A stretch of 29,971 nucleotides of DNA, taken from a virus. Positions 15,012-21,047 of the stretch are shown one piece after another. The translations under genes were made by a program, and so were the position numbers. The notes below the pieces were generated by a model, which made no database searches, was not told the origin of the DNA, and worked only from the letters and a program-made list of their open reading frames with translations. The stretch covers positions 1 through 29,971 of IMG/VR virus record IMGVR_UViG_3300017708_000771. The stretch is one strand, 5' to 3'. Numbering within the stretch: the stretch's first letter is position 1; each line of letters starts with the position of its first letter.

Positions 15012-16223
15012 ATGTCTGAAATTCAAAATCAATTAGACAAGATCGGAAATCTTGTCGATGAGAGAATAGAGAAGGCTTCTGGACAGATTAAAGATAACGC
15101 TAGAAATGAAATTGATGGTGTACTAAAATCTGAAATCCAAAACCTATCTAATGAGTTTGTCGCTAAATTTGATGAGCAAACTAAAAGAATGGATGCTGTA
15201 GAAATAGCAGCCAAAAAAGATGCTGAGTCATCTATGAAACTGTCTTTTAAAGGTCAAATAGAGAAAGCTGTCAATGATGGCGCCCTAGAAGGTCTAAGAA
15301 AAGGAACTCACAATGGAGCAAGGTTTGAGCTAAAGTCATCTGATATGACAATGGCTAATACCTTTACTGGTGTAGTCGCTGGAGAGCAAGTGATCGAAGA
15401 TTTCAAATTTGATCCATCTAGAAAAGTACACATCAGATCATTGATTCCTAATGGATCTACTGATGCTCAAACTGTAAGATTTCCTAAAGAATCTGCTTAC
15501 ACTGACAATGCAGCTGCTACAGCTCAAGGATCAGCGCTAGGACAGTCTGACTTTGATGTAACTGCAACTTCAGTAAATATGGAGAAGATTGGAACTTTTA
15601 TGAAAGTAACTGATGAGCTTTTGAGTGATACAGCTGGTCTATCTTCTTATCTAGCTGCAAGAGTGCCTAATAAGGTGCTTTCTGTAGAGGATACTGAGAT
15701 TCTAAATGGAGATGGATCTAGTCCAAATCTAGATGGACTCTTTACTGATGGAGCTGCTTTTGTAACTTCTGGCGGAGCTTTTGATGATGCTGTAGAGTCA
15801 GCTAATGAGTATGATGTTATAGTAGCTGCTTTGAATCAGTTAGCTTTGTCTAACTATCAAGCGGATACTATCTTATTGAATCCTACTGATTTGCATAAGA
15901 TCGTATTATTGAAATCTACTGCTAATGAATACCTAAGACAGCAAATCTACACAGGACTTCAGCCTACTATCATGGGCATTCCTGTAACGATTAACACTGC
16001 TGTAACTGCTGGTAAATTCTTGACAATGGATTCAAGAGCGGCTACTCAGTACTGGATCAGAGAGAATCTAGGAATTGAGTTCTCTAGAGAAGATGGAACA
16101 AACTTCCAGAGTAATTTTGTAACTGTAAGAGCGCAGCTTAGAGCTGGTCTTACTAACTATGCTCCCAATGCTATCGTGCAAGGGACATTCTCGACAGCTA
16201 AAGCAGCTTTAGAGACTCCATAA
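15012..16223 (+). CDS. Major capsid protein, HK97 fold
   Basis: This 403-residue protein forms the head shell. The N-terminal 95 residues are a charged coiled coil (KIGNLVDERIEKASGQI and FVAKFDEQTKRMDAVEIA), the expected scaffold or delta domain removed by the adjacent protease. The HK97 core follows, with VRFPKESAYTDNAAATAQGS near 155-174, EKIGTFMKVTDELLSDT, ILNGDGSSPNLDGLF near 232-246, and a C-terminal REDGTNFQSNFVTVRAQLRA at about 363-382. Codons are relatively rich in GCT, GGT and GTA, as expected for a highly expressed gene. A strong terminator follows 18 bases after the stop. Confidence 0.93.
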   Translation: MSEIQNQLDKIGNLVDERIEKASGQIKDNARNEIDGVLKSEIQNLSNEFVAKFDEQTKRMDAVEIAAKKDAESSMKLSFKGQIEKAVNDGALEGLRKGTHNGARFELKSSDMTMANTFTGVVAGEQVIEDFKFDPSRKVHIRSLIPNGSTDAQTVRFPKESAYTDNAAATAQGSALGQSDFDVTATSVNMEKIGTFMKVTDELLSDTAGLSSYLAARVPNKVLSVEDTEILNGDGSSPNLDGLFTDGAAFVTSGGAFDDAVESANEYDVIVAALNQLALSNYQADTILLNPTDLHKIVLLKSTANEYLRQQIYTGLQPTIMGIPVTINTAVTAGKFLTMDSRAATQYWIRENLGIEFSREDGTNFQSNFVTVRAQLRAGLTNYAPNAIVQGTFSTAKAALETP

Positions 16224-16241
16224 TCTAAGGAGCGATTAATT

Positions 16242-16271
16242 AAAGGGGATCTTTGTGATCCTCTTTTTTTT
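16242..16271 (+). terminator. Intrinsic terminator after the capsid gene
   Basis: AAAGGGGATC and GATCCTCTTT form a 10-bp stem with one G-T wobble around the loop TTTGT, followed by an uninterrupted run of T to 16271. It closes the protease-capsid unit. Confidence 0.85.
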
Positions 16272-16313
16272 ACCCCTACTCTAAAAAAACTTTAAAAAAA
16301 ATAAAAAAAGTTT

Positions 16314-16342
16314 TGGTGGAATAAAAAAAGATTGTAGTTTAG
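16314..16342 (+). promoter_or_regulatory. Host-like promoter of the accessory small-gene island
   Basis: TTG at 16314-16316 (within TTTTGG) is followed 18 bases later by TAGTTTAG at 16335-16342, a variant of the -7 box. Spacing fits Bacteroidetes promoters. The leader to the ATG at 16374 contains AACAACAACAACACTAG. Just upstream, AAAACTTT and AAAGTTTT around 16283-16315 can pair around an A-rich loop and might be an operator or weak hairpin. The rest of the 16224-16373 gap holds only the capsid terminator. Confidence 0.5.
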
Positions 16343-16373
16343 CAGATGTAAAACAACAACAACACTAGAAATT

Positions 16374-16679
16374 ATGGAACATTTAAGATTTAACAGACAC
16401 GAAATTTTTACACAAGAGGACAGAACTGAAGTATTAGATATACTTTCAGAGGTATCTAGAGAGGCTTACAAGCAAGGAAAGTCAAGATATGATGGAAACT
16501 ATGGATCTATCTCTAATATGCTTTATGGCTTATTTGATGGCTATCTTTACTTTGACTTATTTATCCAATCAAAAGATTCTTTATCAGATGATCTAGCTAA
16601 GAGAGTGGATAAGATCTGGAGAAAGTCTTATGACTTTATATGTGCAAATGATGGATTTAAATTTGATTCTACTTTATAA
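16374..16679 (+). CDS. Hypothetical accessory protein
   Basis: I do not recognise this 101-residue protein. It is the first gene of the small-gene island behind the capsid terminator and has its own promoter. It appears soluble and mostly helical (RTEVLDILSEVSREAYKQGK, then DDLAKRVDKIWRKSYDFI), with a central aromatic and glycine-rich stretch (SNMLYGLFDGYLYFDLF). No signal peptide, cysteine pair or catalytic motif is visible. Its stop overlaps the first copy of the 34-base hairpin repeat. The host-like promoter and island position suggest early or separately controlled expression, perhaps in host takeover or anti-defence, but this is speculation. Confidence 0.6.
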   Translation: MEHLRFNRHEIFTQEDRTEVLDILSEVSREAYKQGKSRYDGNYGSISNMLYGLFDGYLYFDLFIQSKDSLSDDLAKRVDKIWRKSYDFICANDGFKFDSTL

Positions 16680-16711
16680 CTAACCAAGGGAGCCGAAAGG
16701 CTCCCATTAAA
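16678..16711 (+). repeat. 34-base hairpin repeat, copy 1
   Basis: Contains GGGAGCC-GAAA-GGCTCCC (16688-16705), a perfect 7-bp stem closed by a GNRA-type GAAA loop, and is identical over 34 bases to 17075-17108. There is no T-run, so it is not an ordinary terminator. It lies in the leader of the gene at 16722. Confidence 0.88.
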
Positions 16712-16721
16712 AATTAATATT

Positions 16722-17066
16722 ATGAATGCATTAGAAATTATTAAGAAACTAAAAGAAAGAAAAAGCTCATTGGAATTTCAAACTAGACTACATTCTGGTT
16801 TAATCTCTCACAACTATATTGTAGAGGTAGGTGCAAATACTGTCGCTAAGGTAGATGGTAAAGCTACTCTAAAGCCTATTGAAGGTTCTGGGTTACCCTC
16901 ACAATGGACTGCTGCTGGAGTCAAAGAAATCAAAGAGAACTGTAGCTGGACTAATATGCTAGGTAAAAAGATGCAGATTAAAGCTATAAACTACAGAGAT
17001 TGGTACGCTAAGGAGCTTGAGAGTATTAAAGAAACTATAGATATGTTCGAGCCTTTAGTCAAATAA
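16722..17066 (+). CDS. Hypothetical accessory protein
   Basis: I do not recognise this 114-residue protein. It has two Lys/Glu-rich helices at its ends (ALEIIKKLKERKSSLEFQTR and YAKELESIKETIDMFEPLVK) around a beta-rich middle (NYIVEVGANTVAKVDGKATL, then LPSQWTAAGVKEI). It is soluble by appearance. The hairpin repeat stands 17 bases before its ATG, and a second copy stands after it, so the gene is bracketed by the two hairpins. This suggests shared post-transcriptional control with its neighbours. No function can be assigned. Confidence 0.6.
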   Translation: MNALEIIKKLKERKSSLEFQTRLHSGLISHNYIVEVGANTVAKVDGKATLKPIEGSGLPSQWTAAGVKEIKENCSWTNMLGKKMQIKAINYRDWYAKELESIKETIDMFEPLVK

Positions 17067-17074
17067 TTAAAAAC

Positions 17075-17108
17075 AACTAACCAAGGGAGCCGAAAGGCTC
17101 CCATTAAA
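17075..17108 (+). repeat. 34-base hairpin repeat, copy 2
   Basis: Identical to 16678-16711 over 34 bases, with the same GGGAGCC-GAAA-GGCTCCC hairpin at 17085-17102. It lies between the genes at 16722 and 17119, ten bases before the ATG of the latter. Confidence 0.88.
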
Positions 17109-17118
17109 TCAACTAATT

Positions 17119-17286
17119 ATGAGAAACAGTCAAAGAGTAAGATCACAAAGATGGTCAGTGAGATTTGAAATAGGAGGGAATCCTCTGGTAATTGAGGCAG
17201 ACTTCTGGAACGTTAAAGATGCTAGGAATTGGATTGAGAAGTCCATAGGTCAGCGCCTTGTAGGTATCAGTAAAATCTTAGATTAA
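17119..17286 (+). CDS. Small hypothetical accessory protein
   Basis: This 55-residue frame begins with an Arg- and Gln-rich segment (MRNSQRVRSQRW) and continues as a compact alpha/beta sequence (SVRFEIGGNPLVIEADF, DARNWIEKSIGQRLVGISKI). It follows hairpin copy 2 and a TCAACTAATT leader like those of its neighbours, which supports real expression. It could be a small DNA- or RNA-binding or inhibitor protein, but there is no motif to prove this. Confidence 0.58.
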   Translation: MRNSQRVRSQRWSVRFEIGGNPLVIEADFWNVKDARNWIEKSIGQRLVGISKILD

Positions 17287-17311
17287 TCAACTAGCTTAAA
17301 ATCAAACTATT

Positions 17312-17554
17312 ATGGAGTATAAAAAAATCGCTTACTTTGTGGTGAGTAAAAATTCTAAGGAGTTTATGACAGAGGATCATAAATGGACTATAAACTTCAA
17401 CAAGGCTAAAGCCTTTGAAGATAGAAAAGATGCTGTAAGCTTTATCAGTAATCTTAGCCTAAGAAAAGCCAGTGTAACTGAGGTAGTGGACTGGTGGATA
17501 ATAGAAAATAACCAGATGACTAGATCTGGTCAAGCATTAATTCAAAAAAAATAA
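17312..17554 (+). CDS. Hypothetical accessory protein
   Basis: I do not recognise this 80-residue protein. It alternates short strands and helices (KKIAYFVVSKNSKEFMTEDH, FNKAKAFEDRKDAVSFISNL, EVVDWWIIENNQ) and appears to be a small globular cytoplasmic protein. The DAVSFI helix echoes the DARNWI helix of the 55-residue neighbour upstream, so the two may be distant relatives. The leader has a TCAACTAG and CAAACTATT sequence but no hairpin. No function can be assigned. Confidence 0.57.
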   Translation: MEYKKIAYFVVSKNSKEFMTEDHKWTINFNKAKAFEDRKDAVSFISNLSLRKASVTEVVDWWIIENNQMTRSGQALIQKK

Positions 17555-17555
17555 T

Positions 17556-17702
17556 ATGGAACTAAAAAACTATAAAAGAATAAGCAGGCGCAAAAACATT
17601 ATTAACATTAAAAAACAGTTCAGATGGCTGGGCTTTATGCTCTTCTTCTCAATAATTGTAGCTCATCTGGTAGCTTATACATTTCTAAAAGTAGTATTAT
17701 GA
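17556..17702 (+). CDS. Small single-span membrane protein
   Basis: This 48-residue frame has a strongly basic N-terminus (MELKNYKRISRRKN) followed by one clear membrane helix (WLGFMLFFSIIVAHLVAYTF at 24-43). It starts one base after the preceding stop and ends in an ATGA overlap with the next membrane gene, which supports it as real. With the next gene it may form a membrane pair. Function unknown. Confidence 0.58.
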   Translation: MELKNYKRISRRKNIINIKKQFRWLGFMLFFSIIVAHLVAYTFLKVVL

Positions 17703-17845
17703 AAAAACCAAGCGCCAAAAAAATCAAATGGGTACTTATTACAGCGTTTGTAGTATGGGGACTGAGTTTAACTTTAAGATATGATGCTTATGCTGATTCA
17801 TGTGCCATGATAACATTAGCAATGTTAATTTATGCAAACGAATAA
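17699..17845 (+). CDS. Small membrane protein
   Basis: This 48-residue protein starts MKKPSAKKIK and has a membrane helix (WVLITAFVVWGLSLTL at 11-26) and a second hydrophobic stretch (CAMITLAMLIYA). A longer reading from 17624 in the same frame exists, but it would overlap most of the membrane gene upstream and lacks sense; the ATG in the ATGA junction at 17699 is preferred. Function unknown; partnership with the upstream membrane protein is likely from the coupling. Confidence 0.57.
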   Translation: MKKPSAKKIKWVLITAFVVWGLSLTLRYDAYADSCAMITLAMLIYANE

Positions 17846-17954
17846 AAAAGATACATTTAAAGAGTCTATGGATAAAATAGATAAGTCCATAGAAAAGATC
17901 CAGAGGCTTACTGATTTAATCAGAAGGCTAGACAATCCCCCCAGATCAAAATAA
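17832..17954 (+). CDS. Small coiled-coil-like protein
   Basis: This 40-residue frame overlaps the preceding gene by 14 bases and is the last in the island transcript. It is an amphipathic charged helix (KESMDKIDKSIEKIQRLTDL) ending NPPRSK. The heptad-like isoleucine spacing suggests a coiled coil. The terminator at 17977 follows. Its small size makes it less certain than its neighbours. Confidence 0.45.
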   Translation: MQTNKKDTFKESMDKIDKSIEKIQRLTDLIRRLDNPPRSK

Positions 17955-17976
17955 TCCTTTTTTCATTTTTGTTGTT

Positions 17977-18007
17977 AAAGCCGCTCAGAGATGGGCGGTT
18001 TTTTTTT
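17977..18007 (+). terminator. Intrinsic terminator ending the small-gene island
   Basis: AAAGCCGCTC and GGGCGGTTTT can pair over 10 bp with two G-T wobbles around the loop AGAGAT, followed by a T-run to 18007. Confidence 0.82.
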
Positions 18008-18009
18008 GC

Positions 18010-18017
18010 TATCTTAG
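18010..18017 (+). promoter_or_regulatory. Variant -7 box before the nuclease gene
   Basis: TATCTTAG differs from TAnnTTTG at one base and directly follows the terminator. It is 21 bases before the TTG start at 18039. The same variant ending TTAG occurs at 16335. Confidence 0.4.
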
Positions 18018-18038
18018 AGATAGGATAATAGGATAATT

Positions 18039-18410
18039 TTGGAGATTAATCACTTAGGCTGCTTTGCTGAGTATCTGTTTTGTGCTGAATGTACTAAAAG
18101 AGGATATACTGTTTCAATGCCTATTCTAGACTCTAGTATATATGATTGTGTAGTGGACACTGGTAAGGATCTATATAAGATCCAGATCAAGTCATCTGAA
18201 AAAACTCCTAGAGGAAACGAGAACTCAGTTAATATTTCTTTAGATAATACTAAAAACAAATACACAAAAGACAAAGTAGATTATTTTGCTATTTACAGCG
18301 GTTTTTACGGAGGTTTTTTTGTTATACCTAACTCAGGCTCCATGAAAGCATTTAGAGCCTCTAGAAGCGGTAAAAATGCTATCTACTATGATAGATTTGA
18401 TTTTGTTTAG
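18039..18410 (+). CDS. Putative PD-(D/E)XK endonuclease
   Basis: This 123-residue protein has the pattern of small PD-(D/E)XK endonucleases related to group I intron and archaeal Holliday-junction enzymes: GCFAEYLFCAECTKRGYTVS at 7-26 with E11, DSSIYDCVVD at 31-40 with D36, and KIQIKSS at 47-53 with Q49 and K51. The substrate is unknown; a host-DNA or competitor-phage nuclease, or a resolvase, is possible. The start is TTG at 18039, because an in-frame stop at 18021 bars upstream ATGs and the next ATG would remove E11. It has its own terminator upstream and promoter, so it is a single-gene unit inside the accessory island. Confidence 0.68.
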   Translation: MEINHLGCFAEYLFCAECTKRGYTVSMPILDSSIYDCVVDTGKDLYKIQIKSSEKTPRGNENSVNISLDNTKNKYTKDKVDYFAIYSGFYGGFFVIPNSGSMKAFRASRSGKNAIYYDRFDFV

Positions 18411-18418
18411 TATCTTTG
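18411..18418 (+). promoter_or_regulatory. Orphan -7 promoter box
   Basis: TATCTTTG, identical to the boxes at 3478 and 14307, begins directly after the nuclease stop. No open reading frame follows before the terminator at 18466. Confidence 0.5.
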
Positions 18419-18424
18419 AATCGT

Positions 18425-18500
18425 AATTGTTTTTGTAATAACTTTAATTGTTTGGTTTTTAATTGAAAAGGCGCTACTTATCTGAGTGGCGCTTTTTTTT
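18425..18500 (+). ncRNA. Candidate small RNA between an orphan promoter and a terminator
   Basis: A -7 box ends at 18418, so transcription could start near 18425. No start codon with a useful frame follows, and a strong intrinsic terminator ends at 18500, giving a predicted RNA of about 75 bases. The 5' part is U-rich (GTTTTTGTAATAACTTTAAT) and the 3' part is the terminator stem. This layout is typical of bacterial small RNAs, but it could also be a terminator leader of the previous gene with a chance box. Confidence 0.35.
18466..18500 (+). terminator. Intrinsic terminator abutting the next promoter
   Basis: AAAAGGCGCTACT and AGTGGCGCTTTT pair over about 13 bp with two wobbles around the loop TATCTG, followed by eight T. 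The -7 box of the next unit starts at the very next base. Confidence 0.85.
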
Positions 18501-18508
18501 TAAATTTG
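18501..18508 (+). promoter_or_regulatory. -7 promoter box for connector and lysis genes
   Basis: TAAATTTG matches TAnnTTTG and is followed by TAAAAAATA as at 10119, 22914 and 26583. The ATG at 18524 lies 15 bases after the box. Confidence 0.65.
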
Positions 18509-18523
18509 TAAAAAATAAAAATT

Positions 18524-18748
18524 ATGTTAGTAAAGATTTTAAAAGATGTTTATTCAGTCAATGGCTGGAGAAAAGAGGGAGAAATTGTAGAGCTAGAAGG
18601 CAGGGAACTCAGACACTACTTAGCTGTTAATATTGCTGAAGAGCATAAGGGAGAGGCTAAGAAGGAGATTAAGAAAGAGGAGAAAGCCAAAAAAGAAACT
18701 AAGCAAGCTAAGGCTCCATCAAAAAGAACTACTAAAAGATCTAAATAA
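18524..18748 (+). CDS. Small head-region protein with Lys-rich tail
   Basis: This 74-residue protein has a compact N-terminal part (MLVKILKDVYSVNGWRKEGE, then LEGRELRHYLAVNIAEE) and a long Lys/Glu tail (KKEEKAKKETKQAKAPSKRT at about 52-71). Small proteins of this design often precede the first head-tail connector in siphophages. The tail could bind DNA or be disordered. Its stop overlaps the connector start in a TAATG junction. No specific function is known to me. Confidence 0.6.
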   Translation: MLVKILKDVYSVNGWRKEGEIVELEGRELRHYLAVNIAEEHKGEAKKEIKKEEKAKKETKQAKAPSKRTTKRSK

Positions 18749-19305
18749 TGGGATTTAAGACTAGAGGCTATTTAAGTGAGCGCCCAGAGGAGTTTCACTA
18801 TCAAACCAAAGTAAATTCTGTGACAGGATCAGAGCTAATTAACAATACATTAGCTAAAAGCTTTTTAAGAGTAGACACTACTGCAGATGATACTTTGATA
18901 GATAAGATGATAGTTACAGCTAGAGTCTGTTTAGAGAATTATCTAGGCAGGGATATTGTGGCTAAAAATAGAACTATCTATATTCCTTATCTAGGATCTA
19001 GAGTGGATCTACCTTTTGCGCCAGTAGCATCAATCAGCTCAGTTACTGTAGATGGATCAAGCGCCTCTTATTCAGCTAAAGGATTAAATAATGAGATCAT
19101 AGAGCTTGAGGAGCTGCCAGCAAAAGAAGTTAAAATCACTTATATAACTGAAGGCTTATCTGGATCTAATTATGATCATGCTCTACTCCAGCTGGTTTCT
19201 ACTTACTATGACAATAGAGCTGAATTTAAAACTGGAGAAGCTGTAAATGACATTCCTACTTCTGTGAGGATGTTTTTAGCTGGAGAGAAAAATATTTTTA
19301 TTTAA
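18748..19305 (+). CDS. Head-tail connector (HK97 gp6 / SPP1 gp15-like)
   Basis: This 185-residue protein has the pattern of the first head-tail adaptor ring: AKSFLRVDTTADDTLIDKMI near 35-54, the helix ARVCLENYLGRDI near 58-70, the beta part VDLPFAPVASISSVTVDG near 90-107, and a C-terminal helix LLQLVSTYYDNRAEF near 145-159 followed by IPTSVRMFLA. It sits first in the standard adaptor, stopper, gp10-like and terminator order. It starts and ends with one-base overlaps. The role is inferred from family resemblance and gene order, both good. Confidence 0.82.
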   Translation: MGFKTRGYLSERPEEFHYQTKVNSVTGSELINNTLAKSFLRVDTTADDTLIDKMIVTARVCLENYLGRDIVAKNRTIYIPYLGSRVDLPFAPVASISSVTVDGSSASYSAKGLNNEIIELEELPAKEVKITYITEGLSGSNYDHALLQLVSTYYDNRAEFKTGEAVNDIPTSVRMFLAGEKNIFI

Positions 19306-19631
19306 TGGATGCTGGAAGATTAGACACTAGGGTAGTAGTAAAGCGATTAACTAAGTCAGCTGATGGATATGGAGGCTTTACCTCCTCAAAATCTACAATA
19401 TCTACTATCTGGGCATATAAAAAAGATATATCTGGAGATATAACTACTCAGAATGTACAGCGAAAAAAGTTTACATCCATAGAGCTGATAGTTAGAAAAA
19501 AGACAGCGGACACTATACAGGATAATGACATTCTACAGATAGAGGGGGACTCTACTGAATACAGAATTAATGAGATCTTTGATAGTGGTCATAAATATTA
19601 TTCAACTATAAAAGCTACAGAAATTGGCTGA
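19305..19631 (+). CDS. Head-tail stopper / joining protein (SPP1 gp16-like)
   Basis: This 108-residue beta-rich protein fits the phage head-tail joining family: GRLDTRVVVKRLTKSADGYG near 4-23 at the start, an IWAYKKDISGD strand, the middle VQRKKFTSIELIVRKKT, and LQIEGDSTEYRINEIFD near 82-98. Such stoppers close the DNA channel before tail joining. It directly follows the connector gene with a one-base overlap. Length matches the family. Confidence 0.8.
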   Translation: MDAGRLDTRVVVKRLTKSADGYGGFTSSKSTISTIWAYKKDISGDITTQNVQRKKFTSIELIVRKKTADTIQDNDILQIEGDSTEYRINEIFDSGHKYYSTIKATEIG

Positions 19632-20139
19632 TATTAAGATAAATAATAGAGATCTTAAGAAGCTGCAGAGAAAAATAGGGCAGCTCCAGAAACTTTCTGA
19701 AAAAGGATTAAGTACTGAGCTAGGGACTACTGTAGCTTTGGCAGATGCTAGAATGAAAAGGACTATCAGTGGATCTGGATTTAAAGAATCAAAAGGAGGG
19801 CTTGTGCAAGGTCAGAACTTTGGAAAGTCAGGAAATCAAGCTTTTGTAGAAAATACTACAATGTATTCACCTTATATAGAATTTGGAATTGGAAGAGATG
19901 TAGATCTATCAGAACTTAGAGAGTTAGGTATTCCTGACAGCTATGCTTCTCAATTTAAAGGCAGAGGATTTACTGGGACTATACCAGTTAATCTAGGTAC
20001 TAAAGAGGCGCCTAAATGGAGGATGGTCACATTTCCTCAAGACAGAGCGCCTAAGCCTTTCTTTTTTCCAGCTGTAAGGGTGGAGCTGCAAAATCTTCTT
20101 AATAGAATTGTTAAAAGAATTAAAGATATAAAAAGATGA
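19624..20139 (+). CDS. HK97 gp10-like tail completion protein
   Basis: This 171-residue protein resembles HK97 gp10: a helical N-terminus (RDLKKLQRKIGQLQKLSEKG), VALADARMKRT, a TTMYSPYIEFGIGRDV segment around 78-93, and the conserved end FPQDRAPKPFFFPAVRVELQ near 136-155. These proteins help to attach or complete the tail. The start is a TTG at 19624 overlapping the previous gene by eight bases; no ATG occurs early in the frame. It ends in a four-base overlap with the tail terminator gene. Confidence 0.8.
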   Translation: MADIKINNRDLKKLQRKIGQLQKLSEKGLSTELGTTVALADARMKRTISGSGFKESKGGLVQGQNFGKSGNQAFVENTTMYSPYIEFGIGRDVDLSELRELGIPDSYASQFKGRGFTGTIPVNLGTKEAPKWRMVTFPQDRAPKPFFFPAVRVELQNLLNRIVKRIKDIKR

Positions 20140-20576
20140 ATGAGGCATTACATCACTTGAGGGCTGTTTATTATACTAGATTAGATGGTACTATTACTCC
20201 TACAGGAGGATCACCAGTTCCAGCTTATAACAGAGTGCCATCAGATGCGAGCGAGCCTTATATAAAAATTTATTCTGTAGGGACTAGAGAAATAGACAGA
20301 ACTCAGGACTCCTTTATTATAAACTGTGAAACTAGGATAGAGGTGGTTACTGGCTTTGATGGAGATTCTGGAGGAGAACTTCAGGTTAATCAAATAGTAG
20401 ATGGAGTGATTAATGCTGTTAGAACTAGATCAGCAGGCTATCCAGATTTAAGCTCCAGCAGTTTTAATGTCTACACTACAGAGATAGAGAATATACAATA
20501 TCTAGAAGATGACTTTCAGGATAAGTCATACTTTAGAGCAATCATTGAAATATCAAACAGGATAGAGAAGCTATAA
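20136..20576 (+). CDS. Tail terminator-like protein (DUF3168/gp17-like)
   Basis: This 146-residue protein occupies the tail terminator position after the gp10-like gene. Features are an N-terminal helix, a loop VPAYNRVPSDASEPYIKIYS near 28-47, a strand DSFIINCETRIEVVTGF, a helix ELQVNQIVDGVINAVRTR, and a C-terminal strand KSYFRAIIEISNRIEKL. This matches the fold order of tail terminator proteins that cap the tail tube. The call depends on order and fold pattern rather than a sharp motif. Confidence 0.72.
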   Translation: MNEALHHLRAVYYTRLDGTITPTGGSPVPAYNRVPSDASEPYIKIYSVGTREIDRTQDSFIINCETRIEVVTGFDGDSGGELQVNQIVDGVINAVRTRSAGYPDLSSSSFNVYTTEIENIQYLEDDFQDKSYFRAIIEISNRIEKL

Positions 20577-20580
20577 TATA

Positions 20581-20895
20581 ATGATCAAAAAAATATTTTT
20601 TTTACTATTTAGTACTTTTGTACTAGCTCAGCATAATGATATATATGGGCTTTGGGTTAGCCAACAAGGGGAGTTTGTGGTGATAAAAGAAAATAATACT
20701 TTTCAAAGGTTTGTAAAAAATGACAGCATAAGAATCTTAGCAAAAGGAGATCTTGATATAATTGATAATCAGATTTTTGTTTTTAGGAAAGATACTCTAG
20801 ACAGCTATAGCTTATGCTTTTATAGAGGAAATGAAACAATGACAGTTTGTAAGCCTAGAGAAGATAAGGCTTGGCTGTTTTACAAAATAAGATAA
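20581..20895 (+). CDS. Exported hypothetical protein
   Basis: This 104-residue protein begins with a clear signal peptide, MIKKIFFLLFSTFVLAQ, probably cleaved after the alanine; there is no lipobox cysteine. The mature part is beta-rich (IYGLWVSQQGEFVVIKENNT, FVKNDSIRILAKGDLDII, LCFYRGNETMTVCKP) and resembles small lipocalin-like secreted proteins. It lies between the tail terminator and the lysis cassette, and overlaps the next small membrane gene by one base. A role in the envelope is likely, for instance in lysis, as a spanin-like partner, or in superinfection exclusion, but none is shown. Confidence 0.62.
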   Translation: MIKKIFFLLFSTFVLAQHNDIYGLWVSQQGEFVVIKENNTFQRFVKNDSIRILAKGDLDIIDNQIFVFRKDTLDSYSLCFYRGNETMTVCKPREDKAWLFYKIR

Positions 20896-21047
20896 TGGAT
20901 GATATGAGAATTTTTGGACTATATGGGCTGAATTTATCAGCTTTAATGATTAGCGTAAGTGAGATAAATCCTATCCTCCAGTTTTTAGTATTAATTGCTA
21001 CGCTAACATACACATTAGTAAACATAGTAAAAGCCCTAAAAAAATGA
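20895..21047 (+). CDS. Small membrane protein of the lysis cassette
   Basis: This 50-residue frame sits in the 148-base gap between longer genes. It overlaps the previous gene by one base (TAATG) and the next by four (ATGA), strong evidence for a real gene. It has a hydrophobic N-terminal stretch (IFGLYGLNLSALMISV) and one good membrane helix (PILQFLVLIATLTYTLVNIV at 26-45) with a basic end KALKK. Small membrane proteins at this position occur in Bacteroidetes phages and may be accessory holins. Confidence 0.62.
   Translation: MDDMRIFGLYGLNLSALMISVSEINPILQFLVLIATLTYTLVNIVKALKK

Noticed and set aside
16688-16705. GGGAGCC hairpins as transcription terminators
   Set aside because: No T-run follows either copy (ATTAAA instead), and both are inside a run of closely spaced genes.
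17624-17845. 73-residue reading starting upstream of the small membrane gene
   Set aside because: Its first 25 codons overlap the membrane protein at 17556-17702 in another frame; the ATGA-coupled start at 17699 gives a sensible 48-residue protein.
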